Of a stretch of 16,415 bases of DNA, positions 7,917-14,286 are shown piece by piece. The stretch is from Gemmatimonadota bacterium (lineage in GTDB: Bacteria; Gemmatimonadota; Gemmatimonadetes; Gemmatimonadales; GWC2-71-9): positions 1 to 16,415 of the forward strand of contig QHUD01000205.1 in assembly GCA_003221085.1 (NCBI GenBank), read 5' to 3'. The notes beneath the pieces are model-generated. The model was given only the letters and a program-made list of their open reading frames with translations, had not been told where the DNA came from and did not search any database. The position numbers and the translations under genes are program-made. Position 1 is the stretch's first letter. Each line of letters begins with the position of its first letter.

Positions 7917-8514
7917 CGCCGCCCTCGCGCTGGGGCTTGCCGGCCTCGCCCTCGCTGCGCCACTCGGAGCGCAAGCGTGCCGGGTACCTCACTACCGGTG
8001 GACCGAGAAGACGGACACCACGCTCGCCACCGCCCGGCCGCAGCCGGCAGCGGTATCGGAGATTCTCGCCACCTGGGCGCCGCCCGACCTCGGGCCTCGG
8101 GACCCCTGCGCTCCCCGCTCGGACCGCGAGCGTGGGGTGTACACCCTCACCGCCTGGGTGCGGCGGGTCGACAGGGTCAAAGCCGACGGCGACTGGCACG
8201 TCGAGCTCACCGAGCGGGCCGACAGTCCTTCCGACTCCTGTGTCGTGGTCGAGATTCCGGCGCCGCAATACAGCCCGCGGTACGCCTGGGCGCGGGCGGC
8301 GCTCGACTCGGTGATCGGCCATCGGAGGATCCACAAGGGCGGCGTGCTTGCCCGGCCGGTTCGGGCGAGCATCACCGGGGCGGCGTTCTTCGACGGGCAA
8401 CATCGCCGCGGCGGACGGCACAGTGATCGCGTCGACGGCGATCACGGGCGCTGCAACTCATCGGTGCGCGCCCTGTGGGAGATTCACCCGGTGTACCGCG
8501 TCGCCTCTCCCTGA
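7903..8514 (+). CDS. Secreted protein of unknown function
   Basis: The function is not recognised. From GTG 7903 the product has 203 residues, beginning with a signal peptide (hydrophobic core ALALGLAGLALAAPLGAQA, cleavage near residue 24). The mature part has a conserved-looking beta-rich pattern: GVYTLTAWVRRVDRV, a GDWHVELTE segment, CVVVEIPAPQYSP, an ASITGAAFFDGQH segment and the ending ALWEIHPVYRV. I recall similar uncharacterised exported proteins in Acidobacteria and Gemmatimonadota. Cysteines (mature N-terminus, DPCAP, DSCVV, GRCNS) could form disulfides. The start overlaps ppk1 by 14 bases, in the style of the operon. ATG 7825, which has a GGAG 10 bases before it, is an alternative but would overlap ppk1 by 92 bases and give a long basic leader. 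The end overlaps the opposite-strand GGDEF gene by 31 bases. Confidence 0.7.
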   Translation: MPRPDAALALGLAGLALAAPLGAQACRVPHYRWTEKTDTTLATARPQPAAVSEILATWAPPDLGPRDPCAPRSDRERGVYTLTAWVRRVDRVKADGDWHVELTERADSPSDSCVVVEIPAPQYSPRYAWARAALDSVIGHRRIHKGGVLARPVRASITGAAFFDGQHRRGGRHSDRVDGDHGRCNSSVRALWEIHPVYRVASP

Positions 8515-10028
8515 GCCTGCTCCACGCGATTCCTGCCGCGCTGCTTCGCCGCGTACAGCGCCGCGTCGGCGGCGCCCCGCAGGTTGGCCACGTCGCGTAC
8601 CGTGTCCGGGAAGGCGGCCACGCCGCACGAGATCGTCAGCGCGTACGGCTCCCCGCTCCACCGCCAGGCCGTGGACTCGACCGTCGCCCGGATGCGCTCG
8701 GCGACCTCGAGCCCCGACACCATGGGCGTGTGGGGCATCCACACGGCGAATTCCTCCCCGCCGATCCGCGCCACCAGGTCTTTGTCGCGCACCGCCCCTT
8801 CGAGGATGCGTGCCACGTGGCGTAGGGCCGCGTCGCCGGCGGCGTGCCCCAGGGTATCGTTCAACCGCTTGAAGTGATCGAGGTCGGCGTAGATCAACGT
8901 CGCGATGGCGGGCGCTTTGCTCGTCTGCAGGTTCAGCGCACGCTCGAGCTCGCGCCGGTTGCGGAGACCCGTCAGCGGATCGCTGACCGCCCGCTGCTCC
9001 GCCTCGAAGATGGCACGCGCGGCGGGAAGCCGGGACCCGAGCTCCGCCACGAGGCGCTGGAGCTGTTCCGCCACCGGGCTGCCCGACGGGAGCTGCGGCC
9101 CCATCACCACCAGGGCGCCGATCACGAAATGGCCGTCGAACAACGGGTAGGCGGTGCCCGCGCGATCCTGGCGGCGGCGGTCGGGGAGGGCGCTACCGAA
9201 AACGTCCTCCGCGCCGCGTGAGACCACCGGCACGCCGGACGTGACGGCGCGGACGGCCGGCGCGGCGGGCGGCAGCACCAACCCTTCGAGCCGGCTGTCG
9301 GCCGCCGTCGACACCGCGACGATCCGCAGCGTACCGCTCGCGGGTCCGATGCCTTGCAGCACGATGGCGGCCCCACGTTGCGTGAACTGCTGGGCCAACA
9401 CGACGCCGGCCTTGGCGATCCCATCGAGCGTCTGACCGCCCCCCGCGATCGCGGCCAGCTGTTTCGAGACCAGCTGCGCAGGCTGCTCGCCGGTCTCGCG
9501 CAGCTGCGTGAGCCGCATGCCTGCGACGATGCGGCGGAGCTCTTCGGTGACGGCCGCGGCTTTCTCAGGCGTGGCGTCCGGCTGCGCCAGCAGCAGCCCG
9601 GCGCCGAACGGGAAGTCGCCCACCGCGATGTAGCTGCCGGCCGGCTCGCGCGCGACGTGGGCGCGGCCGTCCACCGAGGCGAGCTGCACCAGCGCGGCGC
9701 CCCGTTCGCGGGCGGCGCCGTCCACCTCTTCGCGTCCCAGGACCTCGACCTCGCTGTCGTCGAGCCCTACCGCCCAGCTCGCCCGAGCCCCGTGCGCCCG
9801 GCGCAGCAGGTCCAGGGTGTGCTCGAAGTCCGAGGCCCGCGTGATGGGCTCGTCCGCCAGCCACACGCGCACGAGCGGGCCCAGCGCCAACCCGGTGGCC
9901 GCGACGAACCCGCCCAGCGCGGCGACCAGCGCCCAGCCGTTCGCGCTCAGGACGGCCGCCACGACGGCGGCCAGGCCGAGCACGGCGAGGGCGCGCCCGA
10001 CCCAGACGCCCGCTCGCGGGCCCTTCAC
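8484..10028 (-). CDS. Membrane diguanylate cyclase (GGDEF), product-inhibited type
   Basis: This 514-residue protein is predicted to make cyclic di-GMP from two GTP. Two membrane helices (residues about 11-29 and 32-56) form a hairpin. They are followed by a cytoplasmic region of about 280 residues, in which residues about 190-335 look like a GAF sensor domain; residues 60-175 may be a second, more degenerate one. The GGDEF domain occupies about 345-505: SDPLTGLRNRREL at the start, the metal-binding segment ADLDHFKRLND, and the active-site GGEEF at 423-427. Arg414-Asp-Lys-Asp417 lies exactly five residues before GGEEF, matching an intact RxxD inhibitory site. The GTG start at 10028 overlaps the larB stop as GTGA, so translation is probably coupled to larB. 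The frame is open well upstream, but that part lies over larB and dus and is a shadow. The 3' end overlaps the secreted-protein gene on the other strand. Confidence 0.92.
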   Translation of the reverse strand: MKGPRAGVWVGRALAVLGLAAVVAAVLSANGWALVAALGGFVAATGLALGPLVRVWLADEPITRASDFEHTLDLLRRAHGARASWAVGLDDSEVEVLGREEVDGAARERGAALVQLASVDGRAHVAREPAGSYIAVGDFPFGAGLLLAQPDATPEKAAAVTEELRRIVAGMRLTQLRETGEQPAQLVSKQLAAIAGGGQTLDGIAKAGVVLAQQFTQRGAAIVLQGIGPASGTLRIVAVSTAADSRLEGLVLPPAAPAVRAVTSGVPVVSRGAEDVFGSALPDRRRQDRAGTAYPLFDGHFVIGALVVMGPQLPSGSPVAEQLQRLVAELGSRLPAARAIFEAEQRAVSDPLTGLRNRRELERALNLQTSKAPAIATLIYADLDHFKRLNDTLGHAAGDAALRHVARILEGAVRDKDLVARIGGEEFAVWMPHTPMVSGLEVAERIRATVESTAWRWSGEPYALTISCGVAAFPDTVRDVANLRGAADAALYAAKQRGRNRVEQAQGEATRYTG

Positions 10029-10711
10029 GCGTGATTGATGCGGCTCGCGGCGGCGGCGGCGCCGAACCCGTTGTCGATGTTGACCACGGTGACGCCCGCC
10101 GCGCAGGAGTTGAGCATACCGAGCAGCGCCGCCACGCCGCCGAAGGACGCACCGTAGCCGACGCTGGTGGGCACGGCGATCACCGGCACCGGCACGAGCC
10201 CGCCGACGACGCTCGGGAGCGCGCCTTCCATGCCCGCCACCACGATGATCACGGCGGCGCTGCGCAGCCGGTCCGTCTGGGTGAGAATGCGGTGGATGCC
10301 GGCGACCCCGACGTCGGTCAGGCGCGCGACGCTGTTGTGGAAGGCCCGCGCGGTCACGGCGGCTTCCTCCGCCACCGGGAGGTCGCTCGTTCCCGCGGTC
10401 ACGATGAGGATCGTCCCCCGCCCCGTCGGCGCGGGCTCGGGGGTCGGAGGCAGGTACACGGTGCGGCCCAGCTCGTTCACGAGGACGTTGGGAAACCGCG
10501 CCGCGAGCGCCGCGCGCTGCACCCCATCGGCGCGCGTCGCCAGAAAGCTCCCGGCCGCCGCATCGAGCCGCTCCGCGATCGCGACCACCTGGTCCGGCGT
10601 CTTGCCCTGACACAAGATCACCTCCTGATGCCCCTGCGTGGCGGGCCGGAGGTGATCGATGGAAGCGAACGGGAGGCGCTCGATGAAGCGTCCCAGGTCC
10701 TCGACGTTCAC
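10025..10711 (-). CDS. larB: LarB, nickel-pincer nucleotide cofactor biosynthesis
   Basis: LarB carboxylates the pyridinium ring of nicotinic acid adenine dinucleotide and releases AMP, the first step toward the nickel-pincer cofactor of lactate racemase-like enzymes. The protein has 228 residues and belongs to the PurE/AIR carboxylase-like family. Recognisable parts are the N-terminal EVILCQGKTPDQ, the nucleotide-binding TAGTSDLPVAEEA, and the C-terminal block GMEGALPSVVGGLV followed by VPTSVGYG and NSCAAGVTVVNID. Glu162 and Cys203 are 41 residues apart, the same spacing as the catalytic Glu180 and Cys221 that I recall for the Lactobacillus plantarum enzyme. The N-terminus is about 20 residues shorter than in many homologues. 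The GTG start at 10711 overlaps the dus stop as GTGA and its stop overlaps the GGDEF start the same way. No larC, larE or larA-like gene is present in the window. Confidence 0.93.
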   Translation of the reverse strand: MNVEDLGRFIERLPFASIDHLRPATQGHQEVILCQGKTPDQVVAIAERLDAAAGSFLATRADGVQRAALAARFPNVLVNELGRTVYLPPTPEPAPTGRGTILIVTAGTSDLPVAEEAAVTARAFHNSVARLTDVGVAGIHRILTQTDRLRSAAVIIVVAGMEGALPSVVGGLVPVPVIAVPTSVGYGASFGGVAALLGMLNSCAAGVTVVNIDNGFGAAAAASRINHA

Positions 10712-11697
10712 GCCGCCTGCTCCACCGCGCTTCTGGCGAGATAGTCCGCGAAGATGGCTTCCGCTTGCTGCATCGAGTCGATCTGGAAGAGCCGCTCGCG
10801 CAGGCCCGACGCGCCGGCCACGCCCTTCGTGTACCAGCCGAAGTGCTTGCGAAACTCGAGCGCCGTCTTGCGCGTGTCGCCCTGCAGCCGGAGCGCGAGA
10901 CGCGCGTGCTCGAGCGCCGTGGCGAACCGCTCGTCCGGGCTCGGGTCCGGCCGCGCCGGCCGACCGGCCATGAGATCCCGGGCCTGGGTGAAGATCCAGG
11001 GATTGCCAAACGAGCCGCGGGCGATCATCACCCCGGCGCAGCGCGTGTGCGCCCGCATGGCGACGACGTCCGCCGGCGTGGTGATGTCGCCGTTGCCGAT
11101 CACCGGGATGTCGAGCGCCTCGACCACGCGGGCGATCTCGTCCCAGTTTGCCGCACCTGAGAACATCTGAGTGCGCGTGCGGGCGTGCAGCGTGACGGCC
11201 TGGGCACCGGCGTCGCGGCAGCGACGCGCGATGGTGACGGGATCGCGCTGCGTCTCGTCCCAGCCGCTCCGGATCTTCACGGTGACGGGGAGATGCGTTG
11301 CAGTTCGCACCACCCGAATGATCCGGTCGACCAGGTCGAGGTCCTTGAGGCAGCCCGAGCCGCCGTTATTCTTCACGACTTTCTTTACCGGGCAGCCGAA
11401 GTTGATGTCGATGAAATCGGGCTGGCAGGCCTCCGTCACCATCTCGGCGGCGCGCGCCATCACCGTGGCGTCCGCGCCATAGAGTTGAATGCCGATGGGG
11501 CGCTCTGCCTCCTCGAACCGCATGTCGTCGAGCAGGTGCTCGAGCCCGCGAGCGACGCCGACGGCGGAGATGAACTCCGATACGACCACGTCCGCCCCGA
11601 AGCGGCGGCACAGCAGCCGGAAGGGGGACTCCGACACCCCCGACATGGGGGCGAGGAAGAGGGGGAACTCGTGCCCCGTCTGGTACGGGAAGTGCAT
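10708..11697 (-). CDS. dusB: tRNA-dihydrouridine synthase, DusB type
   Basis: This is an FMN-dependent enzyme that reduces uridine to dihydrouridine in tRNA loops. The 329-residue protein begins with the FMN-barrel segment LFLAPMSGVSESPFRLLCRRFGA, contains the catalytic cysteine in DINFGCPVKKV (Cys102), KIRSGW, the HARTRTQMFSG segment, IGNGDI and ARGSFGNPWIF, and ends with the helical tRNA-binding domain (RKHFGWYTKG). Length and motifs fit DusB best among DusA/B/C. ATG 11697 is chosen because the family starts just before this barrel strand. The frame continues to TTG 11733, but that adds only 12 unconserved residues. No clear Shine-Dalgarno precedes ATG 11697. It is the first gene of the dus-larB-GGDEF operon, divergent from the EIIA gene across an 80-base gap. 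Confidence 0.93.
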   Translation of the reverse strand: MHFPYQTGHEFPLFLAPMSGVSESPFRLLCRRFGADVVVSEFISAVGVARGLEHLLDDMRFEEAERPIGIQLYGADATVMARAAEMVTEACQPDFIDINFGCPVKKVVKNNGGSGCLKDLDLVDRIIRVVRTATHLPVTVKIRSGWDETQRDPVTIARRCRDAGAQAVTLHARTRTQMFSGAANWDEIARVVEALDIPVIGNGDITTPADVVAMRAHTRCAGVMIARGSFGNPWIFTQARDLMAGRPARPDPSPDERFATALEHARLALRLQGDTRKTALEFRKHFGWYTKGVAGASGLRERLFQIDSMQQAEAIFADYLARSAVEQAA

Positions 11698-11704
11698 GAG
11701 ACAC

Positions 11705-11747
11705 AACGTAATGACGCGTTGCGCGTGGAGCAACCAGCCATTACGTT
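11705..11747. promoter_or_regulatory. Symmetric inverted repeat in the dusB/EIIA divergent promoter gap
   Basis: The only gap between the divergent genes (11698-11777) contains a nested dyad: AACGTAATG (11705-11713) pairs with CATTACGTT (11739-11747), and inside it GTTGC (11718-11722) pairs with GCAAC (11730-11734). The spacers are equal (4 bases on each side, 7 in the middle). Read outward on either strand it gives GTTGC-N7-GCAAC-N4-CATTACGTT. It could be an operator shared by both genes, a pair of mirrored promoters, or an RNA hairpin. No convincing -35/-10 pair stands out beside it. Confidence 0.55.
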
Positions 11748-11777
11748 TCGCCGCCGTTTCGACCGGAGCGACGCGAC

Positions 11778-12230
11778 GTGCGCCTGCGTGAGTTCTTTGC
11801 CGAAGACGCGATCAACCTGCAGCTGCAAAGCGCCACCAAAGACGACGTCTTGAAGGAGCTCGTGGGCCTGCTCAAGCTGGACGACAAGTCCGAGCAGACC
11901 CTCGTGAAAATGCTGAAGCGCCGCGAGACGCTCGGGTCGACGGGGATCGGCCAGAATATCGCGATTCCGCACTGTCGCGCGCTGGCCGTGAACCGCCTGC
12001 GGGTCGCCTTCGGCCGCAAGCTCGATGGCATCGACTTCAATGCGATCGACGGCAAGCCGGTGCACTACTTCTTCCTGATCGTGGCTCCGCCGCTGGAGGT
12101 GTCCAACCAGTACTTGCCGGTGCTCGGCAAGATCGCGCAGTTCGCGAAGGAGCCGGACGTGCCGGGGAAGCTGGCGGTGGTGGGGACGGGGAAGGAGTTC
12201 CTTCAGTTGCTGGAAGATAAGAATATCTAG
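11778..12230 (+). CDS. PTS EIIA domain protein, EIIA(Ntr)/fructose type
   Basis: This single-domain 150-residue phosphocarrier is of the mannitol/fructose/Ntr EIIA family. The phosphorylatable histidine is His65 in GQNIAIPHCRA; the segments RRETLGSTGIG and the YFFLIVAPP core strand are typical. Stand-alone EIIA proteins of this kind act in the regulatory nitrogen PTS (PtsN), receiving phosphate from NPr and signalling through protein contacts, rather than in sugar import; no membrane EIIB/EIIC partner is near. The GTG start at 11778 has GGAG at 11764-11767 as a probable ribosome binding site. The gene is divergent from dusB and convergent with guaA. Its TAG stop at 12228-12230 is 3 bases before the first 7-base repeat of the following element. 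It could also be named ptsN; no rpoN or hpf neighbour is present to confirm this. Confidence 0.9.
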   Translation: MRLREFFAEDAINLQLQSATKDDVLKELVGLLKLDDKSEQTLVKMLKRRETLGSTGIGQNIAIPHCRALAVNRLRVAFGRKLDGIDFNAIDGKPVHYFFLIVAPPLEVSNQYLPVLGKIAQFAKEPDVPGKLAVVGTGKEFLQLLEDKNI

Positions 12231-12233
12231 AGG

Positions 12234-12268
12234 CGTTACACGTTGCACGTTACACGTTACTCGTTACT
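12234..12268. repeat. Left array: five tandem copies of a 7-base repeat
   Basis: Five contiguous units are CGTTACA, CGTTGCA, CGTTACA, CGTTACT and CGTTACT, with consensus CGTTRCW. The array starts 3 bases after the EIIA stop and runs into the end of the four-helix-bundle gene. On the minus strand each CGTTAC unit contributes a TAA. Because the unit is 7 bases long, the TAAs at 12264, 12257 and 12250 stop all three minus-strand frames. A related array in inverted orientation lies at 12695-12729; the perfect shared core is 13 bases (12239-12251 against 12705-12717). Confidence 0.85.
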
Positions 12269-12648
12269 CATCCTGCAATCTCCGCAGCAGGCCGGCGACC
12301 ATCCTCGCGCAGTTCGAGCGGCTCACGCGCAACGCCTAAGTCGTTTTCCGGTAAATAGTCGAGTGCCTGCACGAGCTCCAGAATCGACTCGAGCTCGTCT
12401 AAAGAACCCCGCGCGATGTCGACATGACGGCGGAAGTTGCCGCGATTGGAGCGCGCTGCACCCTCTGCCAGGTTTAGCGCGACGCTGTGGGCTGCCCGCC
12501 GCCACTGTGCGTCGAGGGAAAACCGTTCGTCGGGCGGCAAGCGTCTGATCGCGGGGCGCGACAACACCACGAACCGGACAGCCTCTTGCCACGCGCGGAG
12601 CTGGCGGAAGTCTCCCAGGGGCAAGACTCGCGAGTACCGCGTTGGCAA
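12268..12648 (-). CDS. Four-helix-bundle protein (S23/IVS family), probable C-terminal frameshift
   Basis: This belongs to the family of small helical proteins first found in intervening sequences of 23S rRNA and related in fold to the Avd protein of diversity-generating retroelements; the molecular function is unclear. The typical pattern is present: DFRQLRAWQEAVRFVV, a RLPPDERFSLDAQWRRAAHSV segment, the signature LNLAEGAARSNRGNF, then RRHVDIARGSLDELES and ALDYLPENDL. The start is probably TTG 12648 (AGGA a few bases before it, in-frame stop just upstream) or TTG 12624. After ENDL the frame gives a non-family tail (GVAREPLELRED). Removing one C of the CC at 12335-12336 restores a family-like ending, ALRVSRSNCARMVAGLLRRL, which then stops on the TAA at 12264-12266 inside the repeat array. 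The gene may therefore be broken, or the assembly may carry a one-base error. It sits alone between two inverted repeat arrays. Confidence 0.75.
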   Translation of the reverse strand: MPTRYSRVLPLGDFRQLRAWQEAVRFVVLSRPAIRRLPPDERFSLDAQWRRAAHSVALNLAEGAARSNRGNFRRHVDIARGSLDELESILELVQALDYLPENDLGVAREPLELREDGRRPAAEIAG

Positions 12649-12694
12649 CCATCATCCTATTTCGCACGGACGGTCCACCTCATTGCGGACGGTG
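12649..12694. other. Upstream stretch of the four-helix-bundle gene
   Basis: These 46 bases separate the gene start from the right repeat array. They hold the probable ribosome binding site (AGGA on the minus strand) and two copies of GGACGGT about 20 bases apart; no promoter can be assigned with confidence. Confidence 0.3.
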
Positions 12695-12737
12695 TACCAC
12701 GTGGAACGTGCAACGTGGAACATGCAACGCCGTTACT
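12695..12737. repeat. Right array of the 7-base repeat, inverted, touching the guaA stop
   Basis: Plus-strand units are TACCACG, TGGAACG, TGCAACG, TGGAACA and TGCAACG (12695-12729). On the minus strand these read as CGTTSCA-like units, so they are inverted relative to the left array. After one extra base, a single CGTTACT unit follows at 12731-12737 in the left-array orientation, and its TAA on the minus strand is the guaA stop codon. The palindrome CCACGTGG lies at 12697-12704. Confidence 0.8.
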
Positions 12738-14286
12738 CCCATTCGATTGTCGCAGGTGGTTTCGAGCTCACATCGTAGACCACTCGATTGACGCCCCGCA
12801 CCTCGTTAATGATCCGATTGCTGATCTTGCCGAGTACATCCGCCGGGAAGGGGTACCAGTCCGCCGTCATCCCGTCCCGACTCGTCACCGCCCGCAGCGC
12901 CACCACATGATCGTAGGTCCGGAAGTCTCCCATCACGCCCACTGATTTGATCGGGAGCAGCACCGCGAACGCCTGCCAGATCTGGTCGTACAGCCCCGCC
13001 GCGCGAATCTCCTCGATGTAGATCGCGTCCACGCGGCGGAGCAGATCGAGCCGTTCCTCGGTGACGGGGCCGAGCACCCGGATGGCGAGGCCCGGGCCCG
13101 GGAAGGGATGCCGGCCCACGATCTCTTCCGGCAGGCCCAGCCCGCGGCCCACCTGGCGCACCTCGTCCTTGAACAGCTCGCGGAGCGGCTCGATCAGCTT
13201 CCACGGGAGATTGGGTCGCAGCCCCCCCACGTTGTGATGCGTCTTGATGGTGACCGAGGGGCCGCCGAACGGCGATGCGGACTCGATCACATCGGGATAG
13301 AGTGTTCCCTGCACCAGGAATCCCACGTCTCCCGGCACGTCCTCGGCCGTCTGCTCGAACACGTCGATGAACGTGTGGCCGATGCGGCGTCGCTTCTCTT
13401 CCGGGTCCTCGACACCGGCCAGCGCCTCGAGGAAGCGCGCGCGCGCATCCACGACGCGCAAGTCGATCCCGAGGTGCGCCCGGAACGTCCGCTCCACCTG
13501 CTCTCGCTCGTTGAGGCGCAGCAGTCCGTGATCCACGAAGATGCAGGTCAGCCGGTCGCCGATGGCGCGGTGCACGAGCGCGGCCGCCACGGCCGAATCG
13601 ACGCCGCCCGAGAGGCCGCAGATCGCGCGTTTGGTCGAGCCGACGAGCGCGCGGATTCGCCCCACCTCCTGCTCGATGAAATGCCCCGGTGTCCAATCGG
13701 GCGCGCAGCCGGCGATCTGGAACAGGAAGTTGTGCAGCATCTCCCCGCCCCGTGGGGTGTGGGCTACCTCGGGGTGAAACAGCACGCCGAAGATCGGCCG
13801 GGACTCGTGCTGGAACCCCGCCACGGGCGCGTTGGGGCTCGATGCCGTCACGCGAAAGTGCGGCGGCGGCCGGTCGATCCGGTCGCCGTGGCTGGCCCAC
13901 ACGGTGATGCACCCCTGCGGCTCGAAGCCGGCGAACAGCCCGGTCGCCTCCCGGACCGTGACCTCGGCTCGGCCGTACTCGCGCTCCGTGGACGGCGTCA
14001 CCTTCCCGCCGGCCAGATGGGCCACGAGCTGCATGCCGTAGCAGATGGCCAGGATCGGCGGCCCGAGCTCGAGCAGCTTCGGATCGGCCGTCGGGGCGCC
14101 CGGATCGAACACCGAGTTGGGCCCGCCGGAGAGAATGATGCCCTTCGGGGCGAACTGCTTGATGAATCCCAGGTCGGTGCCGCGCGCGGCGGGATGAATC
14201 TCGCAGTAGACGTGCGCTTCACGCACCCGGCGCGCGATGAGCTGCGTGAACTGCGAGCCGTAATCGAGGATCAGGATCCGGTTCAC
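12733..14286 (-). CDS. guaA: GMP synthase (glutamine-hydrolysing)
   Basis: GuaA converts XMP, ATP and glutamine to GMP, the last step of guanine nucleotide synthesis. The 517-residue protein has the full two-domain layout. The N-terminal class I glutamine amidotransferase starts ILILDYGSQFTQLIARRVRE and has nucleophile Cys82 (AICYGMQL) with His171 and Glu173 (LFHPEV). The ATP-pyrophosphatase domain carries the P-loop GLSGGVDSAVAA (about 224-235), and the C-terminal dimerisation domain ends in the expected SSKPPATIEWE. The GTG start at 14286 overlaps the lysA stop by 4 bases (GTGA), implying translational coupling. The TAA stop at 12733-12735 is part of a 7-base repeat unit that borders the four-helix-bundle element, so that element abuts this gene exactly. 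Confidence 0.97.
   Translation of the reverse strand: MNRILILDYGSQFTQLIARRVREAHVYCEIHPAARGTDLGFIKQFAPKGIILSGGPNSVFDPGAPTADPKLLELGPPILAICYGMQLVAHLAGGKVTPSTEREYGRAEVTVREATGLFAGFEPQGCITVWASHGDRIDRPPPHFRVTASSPNAPVAGFQHESRPIFGVLFHPEVAHTPRGGEMLHNFLFQIAGCAPDWTPGHFIEQEVGRIRALVGSTKRAICGLSGGVDSAVAAALVHRAIGDRLTCIFVDHGLLRLNEREQVERTFRAHLGIDLRVVDARARFLEALAGVEDPEEKRRRIGHTFIDVFEQTAEDVPGDVGFLVQGTLYPDVIESASPFGGPSVTIKTHHNVGGLRPNLPWKLIEPLRELFKDEVRQVGRGLGLPEEIVGRHPFPGPGLAIRVLGPVTEERLDLLRRVDAIYIEEIRAAGLYDQIWQAFAVLLPIKSVGVMGDFRTYDHVVALRAVTSRDGMTADWYPFPADVLGKISNRIINEVRGVNRVVYDVSSKPPATIEWE

Noticed and set aside
10029..11009. Upstream extension of the GGDEF frame
   Set aside because: It runs over larB and dusB and has shadow-like composition; the GTGA start at 10028 begins a proper membrane hairpin.
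12234..12268. Tandem short repeats considered as a CRISPR array
   Set aside because: The unit is 7 bases with no spacers and no cas genes nearby.
12243..12548. Plus-strand open frame within the four-helix-bundle region
   Set aside because: It starts inside the repeat array and has no family pattern; the minus strand gives a clear S23-type protein.
12268..12648. Four-helix-bundle gene considered as the Avd subunit of a diversity-generating retroelement
   Set aside because: No reverse transcriptase, template repeat or variable repeat is seen in the window.
12697..12704. CCACGTGG palindrome considered as a transcription terminator or regulator site
   Set aside because: Too short for a terminator, no T-tract follows, and it is explained by the meeting of two 7-base repeat units.
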